A DNA stretch of 64,000 nt from Alphaproteobacteria bacterium (GTDB lineage: Bacteria; Pseudomonadota; Alphaproteobacteria; ATCC43930; CGMCC-115725), in contig JAGWON010000003.1 of assembly GCA_028871055.1 (NCBI GenBank), positions 124,001-188,000 on the forward strand, in the 5' to 3' direction. Each line of letters begins with the position of its first letter. Positions within the stretch are counted from its first letter, which is position 1. The position numbers were made by a program, and so were the translations under genes. Below, piece by piece: positions 1-10,556 of this stretch. The notes under the pieces were generated by a model. The model had not been told where the DNA came from. It ran no database searches and worked only from the letters and a program-made list of their open reading frames with translations.

Positions 1-840
1 GCGGGCTTCGCCAGCGCTATGGAAAAGGGCGATCTCAGCTTCTGCACCTATCGCGGTCATGCCCACACGCTGGCGCGCGGCGTGCCAATGGACAAGGTGC
101 TGGGAGAGCTGATGCAGCGCGACAATGGCTTGATGCGCGGTAAGGGCGGCTCGATGCACTTGACCTCCGTGGCCCATGGCGTCATGGGCTCTTATGCGAT
201 CATCGGCGCGCATTTGCCGATCGCCTGCGGTGCCGCGTGGCGCGCGCAATACAAGGGCCAGAAGGACGTCTCGGTCTGCTTCTTCGGGGACGGCACGACC
301 AATATCGGCGCTTTCCACGAGGCGCTGAATTTCGCCGCCGTGTGGAAGCTGCCGGTGATCTTCGTCTGCGAAAACAATCTCTACATGGAATATACGCCGA
401 TCCGCGATGTGACCGCGGTCAAGCATCCCGCGGCGGACCGCGCCGGCGCCTATGGGCTCGAGCGCATCGTCGTCGACGGCAATGATGCCGACGAAGTCTA
501 TCGCGCCGCGTGCGCTGCGTTCGACAAGGCGCGCGCCGGCGATGGGCCTTCGCTGATCGAGTGTCTGACCTATCGCCACAGCGGTCATTCGCGCGCCGAT
601 CCCGCGAAGTACCGGCCGGAGGGCGAGCTCGAGGAGTGGAAGAAGCGCGATCCGATCAAGGTTTATCGCCGGCGTTTGCTCGAGGCGGGCATCGGCGAAT
701 CCGCGCTCAAACAGATCGAAGACGACTCGCGGCGCAAGGTCGACGCCGCAACCGAGGCATGCAAGGCCGCGCCGCCGCCGCCGGCCGAGATCCTGACCAC
801 CGACGTTTATGCCGACGGAGGTTGGGCATGGCGGAACTGA
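1..840 (+). CDS. Thiamine-pyrophosphate-dependent dehydrogenase E1 component, alpha subunit (pyruvate/acetoin dehydrogenase-like), 5' truncated by window edge
   Basis: Open frame from base 1; TPP-binding region 'GDGTTNIGAFHEALNFAAVWKLPVIFVCENN' and 'YRHSGHSRADPAKYRP' typical of E1 alpha; followed by E1 beta with overlapping start. Confidence 0.85.
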   Translation, partial: AGFASAMEKGDLSFCTYRGHAHTLARGVPMDKVLGELMQRDNGLMRGKGGSMHLTSVAHGVMGSYAIIGAHLPIACGAAWRAQYKGQKDVSVCFFGDGTTNIGAFHEALNFAAVWKLPVIFVCENNLYMEYTPIRDVTAVKHPAADRAGAYGLERIVVDGNDADEVYRAACAAFDKARAGDGPSLIECLTYRHSGHSRADPAKYRPEGELEEWKKRDPIKVYRRRLLEAGIGESALKQIEDDSRRKVDAATEACKAAPPPPAEILTTDVYADGGWAWRN

Positions 841-1808
841 CCTATCGCGACGCGGTGGCGCGCGGCATCGCTCAGGAAATGACGCGCGACCCCGACGTCG
901 TCTTTTTTGGCGAGGATGTCGCCAAGGCCGGCGGCGTGTTCAAGACGACGATCGGCCTGCTGGAGCAATTCGGGCCCAGGCGCGTGCGCGACACGCCGAT
1001 TTCGGAGCAAGCCATCCTCGGCGCGGCCATGGGCGCGGCGATGACGGGCTTGAAACCGATCGCCGAGATTATGTTCTCGGATTTCCTCGCGGTGTGCTTC
1101 GACTATATCGCCAACGAGTTTCCGAAAGCGCGCTATATGTCGAACGGCCAGTTGAAATGCCCGCTCGTCGTACGCACCGGCAACGGCGCGGGGTCGCGCT
1201 TCGGCGCACAGCACAGCCAAAGCGTCGAGAACTGGGCGATGATGATTCCGGGCCTCAAGGTGGTGGCGCCATCCAATCCGGCGGACGTCATCGGCCTGAT
1301 GGCTGCCGCCGTGCGCGATCCCGATCCGGTGATCTTCTTCGAGCACAAATCGCTTTATGCGGCAAAGGGCGAGGTGCCCGACGGCGAGATCGTCGACCGC
1401 CTCGGTACGGCGAAGATCGTCCGGCCAGGCAAGGACGCGACCGTGCTGGCGCTGGCGCTGATGATGCCCCGCGCGCTCGAGGCTGCCGAGACGCTGGCGC
1501 AGGAGCATGGTATCGAAGTCGAAGTTGTCGACGTGCGTTCGCTGGTGCCGCTCGATCTCGCCACCATCCTAAGCTCGGTCGCGCGCACTCATCGCCTCTT
1601 CACCGTCGAAGAGAACCCGCGGCTGTGCGGCTGGGGTGCCGAACTGGCCTCGATCGCCGCCGAGGAGGCGTTCTACGATCTCGATGGGCCGGTCGTGCGG
1701 ATCACCACGCCTCATATTCCCTTGCCCGCAGCGGACAACCTCGAAGATTTGGCGCTGCCGAGCGCGCCGCGCATCGTCGACAAGATCCGCCGCTCCCTGA
1801 ACGCATGA
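828..1808 (+). CDS. 2-oxoacid dehydrogenase E1 component, beta subunit
   Basis: ATG at 828 overlaps the E1 alpha stop; 'YRDAVARGIAQEMTRDPDVVFFGEDVAKAGGVFKTT', 'VVRTGNGAGSRFGAQHSQS' typical of E1 beta; the longer track ORF from 510 is an upstream extension. Confidence 0.9.
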   Translation: MAELTYRDAVARGIAQEMTRDPDVVFFGEDVAKAGGVFKTTIGLLEQFGPRRVRDTPISEQAILGAAMGAAMTGLKPIAEIMFSDFLAVCFDYIANEFPKARYMSNGQLKCPLVVRTGNGAGSRFGAQHSQSVENWAMMIPGLKVVAPSNPADVIGLMAAAVRDPDPVIFFEHKSLYAAKGEVPDGEIVDRLGTAKIVRPGKDATVLALALMMPRALEAAETLAQEHGIEVEVVDVRSLVPLDLATILSSVARTHRLFTVEENPRLCGWGAELASIAAEEAFYDLDGPVVRITTPHIPLPAADNLEDLALPSAPRIVDKIRRSLNA

Positions 1809-1815
1809 GGTCGTC

Positions 1816-3291
1816 ATGGCCGATACCCTGAAGGCGAAGCTCAAGGACGCACCCGACATCGAAGTGCCGACCGGGCTCTATATCGGCGGCCGGTTCCGTG
1901 CTGCGACCGGCGGCGGCCGCTTCGATGTGCTCAATCCGGCGACCGAACAGCCGTTGTGCGCGGTGGCGGATGGCACTGTCGACGACGCCAGGGCGGCGAT
2001 CGAGGCCGCGGCGCTGGCGTTTCCAGCATGGTCGGCCGCGAATCCGCGCGATCGTGCCGAAATCCTGCGCAAATGCTTCGAGCTGTTCGCCGCGCGCAAG
2101 GAGTTCTTCGCCCGGCTGATGACGCTCGAGAACGGCAAGGCGCTGGTGGATTCGCGCGCCGAGGCGGCTTATGCCGCCGAGTTCTTCCGCTGGTATTCGG
2201 AAGAGGCGCCGCGCAACATCGGCGCGGTGTCGCGGGCGCCATCGACCGGTGCCCGCATCCTGGTCCAGCACAAAGCCGCGGGCATCGCCGTGCTGGTGAC
2301 GCCGTGGAATTTCCCGGCGGCGATGGGCACCCGCAAGATCGCGCCGGCCCTGGCTGCCGGCTGCACCGTCGTGCTGAAGCCGGCGTCGGAGACGCCGCTC
2401 ACCATGCTTGCGCTCGCCGAGCTCTTCGAGCAAGCGGGCGTTCCGGCCGGCGTCGTCAACATCTTGCCGTCGCGCAAGTCGGGCGCGGTAGTGAGCGCAA
2501 TGCTGCACGATCCGCGCGTGCGCGTAATTTCGTTCACCGGCTCGACCGAGGTCGGCCGCAAGCTGCTGCATGAAGCGGCCGACAACGTCGTTCGTCCGGC
2601 GATGGAGCTCGGCGGCAACGCGCCGTTTATCGTCTGCGAGGACGCCGACATCGACGCCGCGGTCGACGGCGCGATGATCGCCAAGATGCGCAACATGGGC
2701 GAGGCCTGCACCGCCGCCAACCGCTTCTACGTTCACGAGAAGGTGCACGACGCCTTCGTCGACAAATTCACGGCAAAGATGAAGGCGCTGAAGGTGGGAA
2801 ACGGCCTGGACGACGGCGTCGCCGTTGGCCCCTTGGTCAATGCCGACACACGCGACAAGGTCGCGTCGCTGGTCGAGGACGCGCTCAACAAAGGTGCGCG
2901 GGCGGTCACCGGCGGCCAACGGCTCAACCGCGCCGGTTATTACTTTCCGCCGACCGTGCTGGTCGACGTGCCCGATAGCGCCCGCTGTCTCAAGGAGGAG
3001 ATCTTCGGTCCGGTAGCGCCAATCCAGAAGTTCCGCGACGAGGACGAAGCGATCCGCAAGGCCAACGATACCGAACTCGGCTTGATCTCGTATGTCTACA
3101 CCCGCGACCTGTCGCGCGGCCTCAAGATTTCGGAGCGGCTCGAGGCCGGCATGATCGGTCTCAATCGCGGCGTGGCAAGCGATCCGGCGGCGCCCTTCGG
3201 CGGCGCCAAGCAATCGGGCATCGGCCGCGAGGGCGCGCACGAGGGCATGATGGAATTCCTCGAGACGCAGTACGTCTCGGTCAGCTGGTAG
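1816..3291 (+). CDS. NAD(P)-dependent aldehyde dehydrogenase (succinate-semialdehyde dehydrogenase-like)
   Basis: 'VTPWNFPAAMGTRKIAPALAAGCTVVLKPASETP', 'SFTGSTEVGRKLL', 'ELGGNAPFIVCEDADID', 'NMGEACTAANRFYV' catalytic Cys region. Confidence 0.9.
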   Translation: MADTLKAKLKDAPDIEVPTGLYIGGRFRAATGGGRFDVLNPATEQPLCAVADGTVDDARAAIEAAALAFPAWSAANPRDRAEILRKCFELFAARKEFFARLMTLENGKALVDSRAEAAYAAEFFRWYSEEAPRNIGAVSRAPSTGARILVQHKAAGIAVLVTPWNFPAAMGTRKIAPALAAGCTVVLKPASETPLTMLALAELFEQAGVPAGVVNILPSRKSGAVVSAMLHDPRVRVISFTGSTEVGRKLLHEAADNVVRPAMELGGNAPFIVCEDADIDAAVDGAMIAKMRNMGEACTAANRFYVHEKVHDAFVDKFTAKMKALKVGNGLDDGVAVGPLVNADTRDKVASLVEDALNKGARAVTGGQRLNRAGYYFPPTVLVDVPDSARCLKEEIFGPVAPIQKFRDEDEAIRKANDTELGLISYVYTRDLSRGLKISERLEAGMIGLNRGVASDPAAPFGGAKQSGIGREGAHEGMMEFLETQYVSVSW

Positions 3292-3305
3292 CGGACGGCG
3301 GCCGC

Positions 3306-4616
3306 ATGAACGTCATCATGCCGCAGCTCGGCGAAACCGTCGCCGAAGGCAAGGTCGCCAGCTGGTTCAAGAAGGTCGGCGACAAGATCGTCGCCGGCGA
3401 GAACCTGTTCCTGATTGAAACCGACAAGGTCTCGATGGAGGTGCAGGCGACGGAAAGCGGCACGCTGACCGATATCTATGTGCCGGCAGGCGAGACCGTG
3501 CCGGTCGGCACCGTTGTCGCGATCCTGGGCAAGCCGGGCGAGACGGCCTCCGAACCGAAGCCGGCAGACGCCGTACCGCAGCGCGTGGCGGCGCGCGGTC
3601 CGAAATCGGCCGTACCGACGGCAGCGCCGGTTGCCGCGCCGATTTCGGCGTATCAGCCGTTCAGCCTCAAGCCGTTCGAGGAGGTGCGGACGCCGACCGG
3701 AATCGCGCTGCCGCAAGCGGCGGCGCTCGGCGGGCTCAAGGTGACGCCCCTCGCCCGTCGCCTGATTCGGGACACCGGCGCCGACCTCGCCGCCATTGCG
3801 CAGCGGGTCAAGGCGCGTGGCGGTTGGCGCGTTGCCGCCGCTGACATCGCGGCAGCTCCGGCGAACGTGCCGGCGATTGCCCGCGCGCCGATTGCGCTGC
3901 GCGATGGCGACACCGTGGAGCCGCTCAATCGCATCCGCGCCCAAACCGCGGCGCACCTCGCCGAGGCTTGGCGCACGATTCCGCATGCGTTCCAGGCGGT
4001 CGAGATCGACGTCAGTGGAATCGCGGCGGCGCGCGAGAAGGCCAAATCCGCCTTCGAGCAACGGCACGGCGTGGCCCTGACCTACCTTCCATTCATCGCG
4101 CGCGCGGTGTGCATCGCGCTCGGCCAATTCCCCAAGGCCAACGCGAGTTTCGACCGCGATCGGTTGATCCTGCACCGCGAGATCAACCTGGGCATCGCCA
4201 CCGACCTCGACCAAGGCGGCCTGGTCGTGCCGGTCGTGCACCGCGCCGAGGATTTGAATGTCGCCGGCTTGGCCAAGGCAATCGCCCGGCAGGCGGAAAA
4301 GGCGCGCACCGGCAAACTGGCGCCTGACGATATCGCCGGCGCGACGTACAGCATCACCAATAACGGCACGTTCGGCACGCTGTTCACGATGCCGGTGATC
4401 AACGCGCCCAACGTCGCGATCCTGTCGCTTGATTCGGTGCGCAAGGCGCCTATGGTCGTCGAAGGGCCGAAGGGCGACAGCGTCGCCATCCGGCGCGTGG
4501 CCATGGTCGGCCAGAGCTTCGACCACCGCGCCTTCGACGGCAGCTACGCTGGCTCGCTGCTGCGCCGGATCAAAGAGATCGTCGAGACCCGTGACTGGGC
4601 GGCGGAACTCGGCTGA
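3306..4616 (+). CDS. 2-oxoacid dehydrogenase E2 (dihydrolipoamide acyltransferase)
   Basis: N-terminal lipoyl domain with 'ETDKVSMEV', peripheral subunit-binding-like segment, C-terminal 'DHRAFDG' acyltransferase motif. Confidence 0.88.
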   Translation: MNVIMPQLGETVAEGKVASWFKKVGDKIVAGENLFLIETDKVSMEVQATESGTLTDIYVPAGETVPVGTVVAILGKPGETASEPKPADAVPQRVAARGPKSAVPTAAPVAAPISAYQPFSLKPFEEVRTPTGIALPQAAALGGLKVTPLARRLIRDTGADLAAIAQRVKARGGWRVAAADIAAAPANVPAIARAPIALRDGDTVEPLNRIRAQTAAHLAEAWRTIPHAFQAVEIDVSGIAAAREKAKSAFEQRHGVALTYLPFIARAVCIALGQFPKANASFDRDRLILHREINLGIATDLDQGGLVVPVVHRAEDLNVAGLAKAIARQAEKARTGKLAPDDIAGATYSITNNGTFGTLFTMPVINAPNVAILSLDSVRKAPMVVEGPKGDSVAIRRVAMVGQSFDHRAFDGSYAGSLLRRIKEIVETRDWAAELG

Positions 4617-4700
4617 ATTCACGGCCGCGATCTGTCTTTGCGTACAGTGAAAAGCACCGCGGTTGTGCCATGCCCCGGCATGTGAGCTTTTGGTAGTGGG

Positions 4701-5021
4701 TCAGTTTGAAATTGGGCCGATCATCACGCGAAAGAGCAACACGAAGCCTCCTCCGACAAATAAGACAAAGATACCGCCGGCCATACCGCGCCAGTATTGC
4801 TTTCGATGAAACCGGCATTCTTGCGATAGGTTTTTGCTAGAGCCGAAAAACGCCGATATGTAGCGTCGGCCGCCAAAGAAATAATCGCGGATGCGCGGCT
4901 CATACGATTGCTGTTTGTCTAACCCGTCCATAAATCTGAGCCAGTGACTGGACGCGTATATGCCGGCGCACAGAAAGGCAGCGAGCAATGAAAAACCGGT
5001 AAGGTTTATTAGCGTCTTCAT
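4701..5021 (-). CDS. Small hypothetical membrane protein (two predicted TM segments)
   Basis: 106-aa ORF with hydrophobic N- and C-terminal stretches; base composition visibly less GC-rich than flanks. Confidence 0.5.
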   Translation of the reverse strand: MKTLINLTGFSLLAAFLCAGIYASSHWLRFMDGLDKQQSYEPRIRDYFFGGRRYISAFFGSSKNLSQECRFHRKQYWRGMAGGIFVLFVGGGFVLLFRVMIGPISN

Positions 5022-5099
5022 TGTTTATCTGACTGGAGAGTGTTGCTTATTTCCTCGTTCTACCGCGCTGGTGGTGGCGCGCAGGCAGCGCGATGCGAC

Positions 5100-7712
5100 T
5101 TACTCCGCCGCCTGCGCCTTGGCGCGCTTCGCCGGTTTCGGCGCGATCGCCAGGTGGTCTTCGCCGGTTGCCGTTACGCCGACGGTTTCGCCGTCCTTGA
5201 TCGTGCCCTTAAGCAGAGCCTCGGCCAGCGGGTTTTGCAACTCACGCTGGATCACCCGTTTCAACGGCCGTGCGCCGTAGACCGGATCGTAGCCAGCCTC
5301 GGCCAGCCAGGCGCGCGCTTTCTGATCGAGCTCGAGCGTGATCTTGCGCTCGGCCAGGAGCTGCTCGAGCCGCTTGAGCTGGATGGCGACGATGCCCTCC
5401 ATGTCGGTGCGCGACAGCCGACGGAAGATCAGAATCTCGTCGAGCCGGTTGAGGAACTCCGGCCGGAAGGCGGCGCGTACTGCGTCCATCACCGGCCCGC
5501 GCACGCTGTCGACGTCCTGGCCCTCGGGCAGATTGGCGAGATACTCGCTGCCCAGGTTCGAGGTCAGGATGATGAGCGTGTTGCGGAAATCCACCGTCCG
5601 GCCTTGGCCATCGGTTAGACGCCCGTCGTCCAGCACCTGGAGCAGAACGTTGAAGACATCGGGATGCGCCTTTTCGACCTCGTCGAACAGGATGACCTGA
5701 TACGGCCGGCGCCGCACCGCCTCGGTCAAGGCGCCTCCCTCCTCGTAGCCGACATAGCCCGGCGGAGCGCCGATCAGCCGCGCAACCGCATGCTTCTCCA
5801 TGTATTCGGACATGTCGATGCGCAGCACCGCCTGCTCGTCGTCGAACAGGAATTCGGCCAGCGCCTTGGCGAGTTCAGTCTTGCCGACGCCGGTCGGTCC
5901 GAGGAAGAGGAACGAGCCGATCGGGCGATTGGGGTCCTGCAAGCCGGCGCGGGCGCGGCGGATCGCGTTCGAGACCGCAACAACGGCCTCGTCCTGGCCG
6001 ACGACACGGCGGCGGAGATTCGCCTCCATCTGCAGCAGCTTTTCGCGCTGACCTTCGAGCATCTTCTCGACCGGGACGCCGGTCCAGCGCGAGACCACGG
6101 CCGCGATGTGCTCTTCGGTCACCGCCTCGTCGATCATGCGGTTGCCTTCGGCAGCCTCGGCGGTCTTGAGCTTCTTTTCGAGATCAGGAATGACCGCGTA
6201 AGTCAGCTCGCCGGCGCGGGTGAAATCGCCCTTGCGCTGCGCCTGTTCGAGCTCGACGCGGGCGCGGTCGATCTGCTCCTTGAGCTTCTGGGCACCGGCC
6301 ATCTGTTCCTTTTCGGCGCGCCAGCGCGCCGTCAGGTCGGCCGACTGCTTCTCGAGCGCATTGAGTTCGCCTTCGAGCTTCTTCAGCCGGTCTTTCGATG
6401 CCGGATCGGTTTCCTTCTTGAGCGCCTCGCGCTCGATCTTGAGCTGGACGATCCGCCGATCGAGTTCGTCGATCTCCTCCGGCTTCGACTCGGCTTCCAT
6501 GCGCAGCCGCGATGCCGCCTCGTCCATCAAATCGATCGCCTTGTCCGGCAGAAATCGGTCGGTGATGTAGCGGTTCGACAACGTGGCCGCGGCGACGATG
6601 GCGCCATCAGTGATGCGCACGCCGTGATGCAGCTCGTACTTCTCCTTGATGCCGCGCAGGATCGAGATGGTGTCCTCGACCGAGGGCTCGCTGACGAAGA
6701 CCGGCTGGAAGCGCCGCGCCAGCGCCGCGTCCTTCTCGATATGCTTGCGATATTCGTCGAGCGTGGTGGCACCGACGCAATGGAGCTCGCCGCGCGCCAG
6801 CGCCGGCTTGAGCATATTCGACGCGTCCATCGCGCCTTCGGCCTTGCCCGCGCCGACCAGCGTGTGGAGCTCATCGATGAAGACGATGATCTCGCCCGCG
6901 CCGGCCGTGATCTCCGAAAGGACGGCCTTGAGCCGTTCTTCAAACTCGCCGCGGAACTTGGCGCCGGCGACCAGCGCGCCAAGGTCGAGCGCCAGCAGGC
7001 GCTTGTCCTTGAGGCTCTCGGGCACGTCGCCGTGGACGATGCGCAGAGCCAGGCCTTCGACGATGGCGGTCTTGCCAACGCCGGGCTCGCCGATCAGCAC
7101 CGGATTGTTCTTGGTGCGACGCGACAGCACCTGGATCGTGCGGCGGATCTCTTCGTCACGGCCGATGACCGGGTCGAGCTTGCTGTCGCGTGCTGCCGCC
7201 GTGAGATCGCGCGCGTACTTCTTGAGCGCGTCATAACCTTCTTCGGCGGTCGCGGAATCAGCGGTGCGTCCCTTGCGGATCTGCTCGATGGCGGCGTTGA
7301 GGTTCTGGGCGTTGATGCCGGCGGATGCCAGCGCCTTGCCGGCGTTCGAGTTCTTGTCGAGCGCGAGCGCGAGCAACAGGCGCTCGGCAGTGACAAAACT
7401 GTCGCCCGCCTTGTCGGCGATCTTCTCGGCCTCGCCGAAGAGCCGCGCCAAATCCTGCGACAAGAAAGTCTGGCCGGCGCCGGCACCCTCGATACGCGGC
7501 AGCTTGGCTAGGGCCGCTTCGGTCGCGGTCAGCGCGCGCGCCGGATCGCCGCCGCCGGCTCGGATCAGGTTGGCCGCCAACCCTTCCTTGTCGTCGAGCA
7601 ACACCTTGAGCAGGTGCTCGGGAACAATCTGCTGATGGCCTGAACGTTGCGCGAGCGTCTGCGCCGCTTGAACGAAGCCTTTGGAGCGCTCCGTGTATTT
7701 CTCGAAGTCCAT
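5100..7712 (-). CDS. clpB: ATP-dependent chaperone ClpB
   Basis: Start at [13 protein letters not shown]; two AAA modules ('[15 protein letters not shown]', '[22 protein letters not shown]') with coiled middle domain. Confidence 0.95.
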   Translation of the reverse strand: MDFEKYTERSKGFVQAAQTLAQRSGHQQIVPEHLLKVLLDDKEGLAANLIRAGGGDPARALTATEAALAKLPRIEGAGAGQTFLSQDLARLFGEAEKIADKAGDSFVTAERLLLALALDKNSNAGKALASAGINAQNLNAAIEQIRKGRTADSATAEEGYDALKKYARDLTAAARDSKLDPVIGRDEEIRRTIQVLSRRTKNNPVLIGEPGVGKTAIVEGLALRIVHGDVPESLKDKRLLALDLGALVAGAKFRGEFEERLKAVLSEITAGAGEIIVFIDELHTLVGAGKAEGAMDASNMLKPALARGELHCVGATTLDEYRKHIEKDAALARRFQPVFVSEPSVEDTISILRGIKEKYELHHGVRITDGAIVAAATLSNRYITDRFLPDKAIDLMDEAASRLRMEAESKPEEIDELDRRIVQLKIEREALKKETDPASKDRLKKLEGELNALEKQSADLTARWRAEKEQMAGAQKLKEQIDRARVELEQAQRKGDFTRAGELTYAVIPDLEKKLKTAEAAEGNRMIDEAVTEEHIAAVVSRWTGVPVEKMLEGQREKLLQMEANLRRRVVGQDEAVVAVSNAIRRARAGLQDPNRPIGSFLFLGPTGVGKTELAKALAEFLFDDEQAVLRIDMSEYMEKHAVARLIGAPPGYVGYEEGGALTEAVRRRPYQVILFDEVEKAHPDVFNVLLQVLDDGRLTDGQGRTVDFRNTLIILTSNLGSEYLANLPEGQDVDSVRGPVMDAVRAAFRPEFLNRLDEILIFRRLSRTDMEGIVAIQLKRLEQLLAERKITLELDQKARAWLAEAGYDPVYGARPLKRVIQRELQNPLAEALLKGTIKDGETVGVTATGEDHLAIAPKPAKRAKAQAAE

Positions 7713-7863
7713 CGGACCCCCTTCGTGACCGGCACCTCCGCCCTTCTTGGAAGCAGCGGACTTACCTTCCGGCACAAATATGGGGTGGCTTCGGGCGGCG
7801 ACAAGGGCAACCGAAGGCACAGCAGGCCGTCATCGGCACGCGACGAAGTGCCGCGCGTGCGGC

Positions 7864-8436
7864 TCAGGCGCTGTAGTCAGGATCGACCGGCGGAATCGGT
7901 GGCTGCGGCCCTGACTGCACCGGATCCGGCGCGGCCTGTTGGTGCGGCGGTTGAAGCTGCGGCTGAGGCTGCGGCTGAGGCTGCGCCTGTGGCTGTGCCT
8001 GTGGTTGGGGCTGATGCGGCGGCGGTTGCATCTGCGACGGTTGGGGTTGATGCGGCTGGCCCTGAGGATTTGGCTGCGAGCCGTGGCCGTCTACATCGTC
8101 ACCACCGCCCATGTCATTGTCGGCCGGCGTCATCGGCCGCTGGGCCATCTGATCCTGGTGTCCGCCGTTGGCTTGCATGATGCGGTAGTAGTGCTCGGCG
8201 TGCTGGTAAAGGTTTTCCGCCGCGACGCGATCGCCCGCGGAGGCCGCCTCGCGCGCCATGGCAATGTAGCGCTCGAACACCTGATACGCGTTGCCGCGAA
8301 TCTTCACGCTCGGCCCGCTCGAGTCGAAGTTCTGGATGCGATGCGGCGGGCGCCCGCCGCCCTGACGGTTCTGGGGGTGGCCGCCGCCCATCATGTTGCG
8401 TCCGCCACGCCCGCGATTTTTCTGGCCTGGTCTCAT
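7864..8436 (-). CDS. DUF4167 domain protein with Pro/Gln-rich C-terminal tail
   Basis: 'MRPGQKNRGRGGRN...FDSSGPSVKIRGNAYQVFERYIAMAREAASAGDRVAAENLYQHAEHYYRIM' is the DUF4167 signature; low-complexity PQ tail. Confidence 0.85.
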   Translation of the reverse strand: MRPGQKNRGRGGRNMMGGGHPQNRQGGGRPPHRIQNFDSSGPSVKIRGNAYQVFERYIAMAREAASAGDRVAAENLYQHAEHYYRIMQANGGHQDQMAQRPMTPADNDMGGGDDVDGHGSQPNPQGQPHQPQPSQMQPPPHQPQPQAQPQAQPQPQPQPQLQPPHQQAAPDPVQSGPQPPIPPVDPDYSA

Positions 8437-8681
8437 GAGTCCCTTGAAGTCTTAATCATCATTCGTGGTTTTGACGTGCCTGCTCGGCTTCGCCCCGAAT
8501 CCAAATCGGTATCAACCTATGGCGCGCGGCGGGAATGCCGGCGTTCAATCGAAAAAGGGGCGGTTTTGTGCGCCTGAGGCGCGGAGCACGTAGCTCCTTG
8601 GCTTTTGGCGGGTTCACCCTAGACGGGATAGGCGCCGAAGCCAACCTGTTTTTTTGACCCATTCGGCCTGGAGTCATTCAA

Positions 8682-9482
8682 TTACGCATGCCGGAGCATC
8701 AGGCACCGCTCCCGTCCCGCCAGATCGCAGCGTGTCCCGGCGGCGCGCAGGCCACATCCCGCCACAATCCGGCCCGCCATCTCCGCCTGGCCAGCACCAA
8801 GCTCGAAGAATGCCACGCCCTGCGGGCGCAAGACCCGATGCACCACTGGCGCAAGCACCCGATAGGCGGCCAATCCATCGCGCCCGCCATCGAGCGCGAC
8901 GCGCGGATCGAACCGCGCGATTTCGGGCGGCAGCTTTGCGAGCGCGTCCGTTGGTATATAGGGCGGGTTGGCCAGAATCACATCGGCCGGGTCTAGGTTT
9001 ATTTCCGCCCAATCGCCGGTCACGAAGTTGGCGCGCGCGGCCAAACCGAGAGCGGTCGCATTCCGCCGCGCGGTCTCGACTGCGCCGGCAGCGATATCGA
9101 CGCCAAACCCCGTGGCCGCGCGGAACTCGGTCAGGAATGCAAGCAGCAGCGCGCCCGTGCCGGTACCGAGGTCGAGGACCTCGATGGCCGCAGCGCGATC
9201 CGGCAACAGCGCCAGCGCCGCCTCGATTAACGTCTCGCTGTCGGGCCGGGGATCCAGTGTCTCGGGCGAGAGCGCGAGGTCGAGACTCCAGAACTCGCGC
9301 GCACCGCGGATGCGTGAATAGGGTTCGTGCGCTGCGCGGCGGCGGATGTACTCGACGAAGCGCGTTTCGTCGCCGTCGGCGAGCGCCTCGAGCAGCCGCA
9401 TCTCGCGCCGTGCATTGGCGATGCCGGCAGCGGCCAACATGCGCGTCGCATCCGTGAGCCTATCATCTGCCGCAACGGTCAT
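8682..9482 (-). CDS. prmC: Release factor glutamine N5-methyltransferase PrmC
   Basis: SAM motif '[16 protein letters not shown]' and catalytic 'NPPYIP'; start overlaps the prfA stop. Confidence 0.92.
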   Translation of the reverse strand: MTVAADDRLTDATRMLAAAGIANARREMRLLEALADGDETRFVEYIRRRAAHEPYSRIRGAREFWSLDLALSPETLDPRPDSETLIEAALALLPDRAAAIEVLDLGTGTGALLLAFLTEFRAATGFGVDIAAGAVETARRNATALGLAARANFVTGDWAEINLDPADVILANPPYIPTDALAKLPPEIARFDPRVALDGGRDGLAAYRVLAPVVHRVLRPQGVAFFELGAGQAEMAGRIVAGCGLRAAGTRCDLAGRERCLMLRHA

Positions 9483-10555
9483 TCCGCCTCCGCCAGCTTG
9501 GCGGCACGGTCCTCCGCCTGCAGCGCGTCGATGAATTCGTCGAGCGCCTCGCCCTCCAGCACCTTGTCGATTTTGTAGAGCGTGAGGTTGATGCGGTGGT
9601 CGGACACTCGGCCCTGCGGGAAGTTGTAGGTGCGGATGCGCTCGGAGCGGTCGCCGGTGCCGACCTGGCTCTTGCGCGAGGCGGCGCGCTTGGCATCGCG
9701 CGCTTGGCGCTCGCGTTCGTAGAGCCGCGCGCGCAGTATCTTCATCGCCTTGGCCTTGTTCTTGTGCTGCGACTTTTCGTCCTGCTGCGAGACCACGACG
9801 CCAGTCGGGATATGGGTGATGCGTACCGCGCTGTCGGTGGTGTTGACCGACTGGCCGCCGGGGCCGGACGAACGGAACACGTCGATGCGCAAATCCTTGT
9901 CCTCGATCTTGATGTCGACCTCTTCCGCCTCGGGCAGCACCGCGACGGTCGCGGCCGAGGTATGGATGCGGCCAGAGCCCTCGGTCGCCGGTACGCGTTG
10001 GACGCGGTGGACGCCGGATTCGAACTTGAGCCGCGCGAACACGCTGCGGCCGGCGATTTCGGCGATCGCCTCCTTAAGTCCGCCGAGGCCGGTTTCCGAC
10101 ATCTCTATGATCTCGAAACGCCAGCCCTTGAGCGCGGCGTAGCGCTGATACATGCGGAAGAGCTCGGCGGCGAAGAGCGCCGCCTCGTCGCCGCCGGTGC
10201 CGGCGCGTACTTCGAGGATCGCGTTCTTCTCGTCGGCTTCGTCCTTGGGCAAGAGCAGGGTTTTGACCTTCTCGTCCAGGGTCATCAGCCGCTTGCGCAC
10301 GGCGTCGAGCTCGCTTTCCGCGAGCTTGCGCATCTCCGAGTCGGAGCCTTTGGCCAGCTCCTCGAGCTCGGCCTGCTCGGCCTGGGCCCGACGCAGAGCG
10401 TTGATGCCTTCGACCATAGGCGAGAGTTCGCTGTATTCCTTGGCGAGTTTGGCGAAGTCGCCGGTGCGTGCAGGATCGGCCATAGCGGCGTTCAATTCCG
10501 CGTGGCGCGCCACCATGCGGTCGAGCTTGGCGTCGAACGGCGTCTTTCCTGCCAT
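9479..10555 (-). CDS. prfA: Peptide chain release factor 1
   Basis: '[25 protein letters not shown]' GGQ motif, RF1 length and N-terminal domain. Confidence 0.97.
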   Translation of the reverse strand: MAGKTPFDAKLDRMVARHAELNAAMADPARTGDFAKLAKEYSELSPMVEGINALRRAQAEQAELEELAKGSDSEMRKLAESELDAVRKRLMTLDEKVKTLLLPKDEADEKNAILEVRAGTGGDEAALFAAELFRMYQRYAALKGWRFEIIEMSETGLGGLKEAIAEIAGRSVFARLKFESGVHRVQRVPATEGSGRIHTSAATVAVLPEAEEVDIKIEDKDLRIDVFRSSGPGGQSVNTTDSAVRITHIPTGVVVSQQDEKSQHKNKAKAMKILRARLYERERQARDAKRAASRKSQVGTGDRSERIRTYNFPQGRVSDHRINLTLYKIDKVLEGEALDEFIDALQAEDRAAKLAEAE

Positions 10556-10556
10556 C

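Noticed and set aside
4669-4682. CATGCC-cc-GGCATG palindrome as a rho-independent terminator for the E2 gene
   Set aside because: Two-nt loop and no T-tract; too weak to call as a terminator.
5664-7511. 615-aa plus-strand ORF opposite clpB
   Set aside because: Mirror of clpB codon usage; no independent start/SD or domain signature.
7930-8060. Tandem GGCTGAGGCTGCGG-type repeats, considered as a CRISPR or VNTR
   Set aside because: Explained by the Pro/Gln/Ala low-complexity tail of the DUF4167 protein; no spacer structure.
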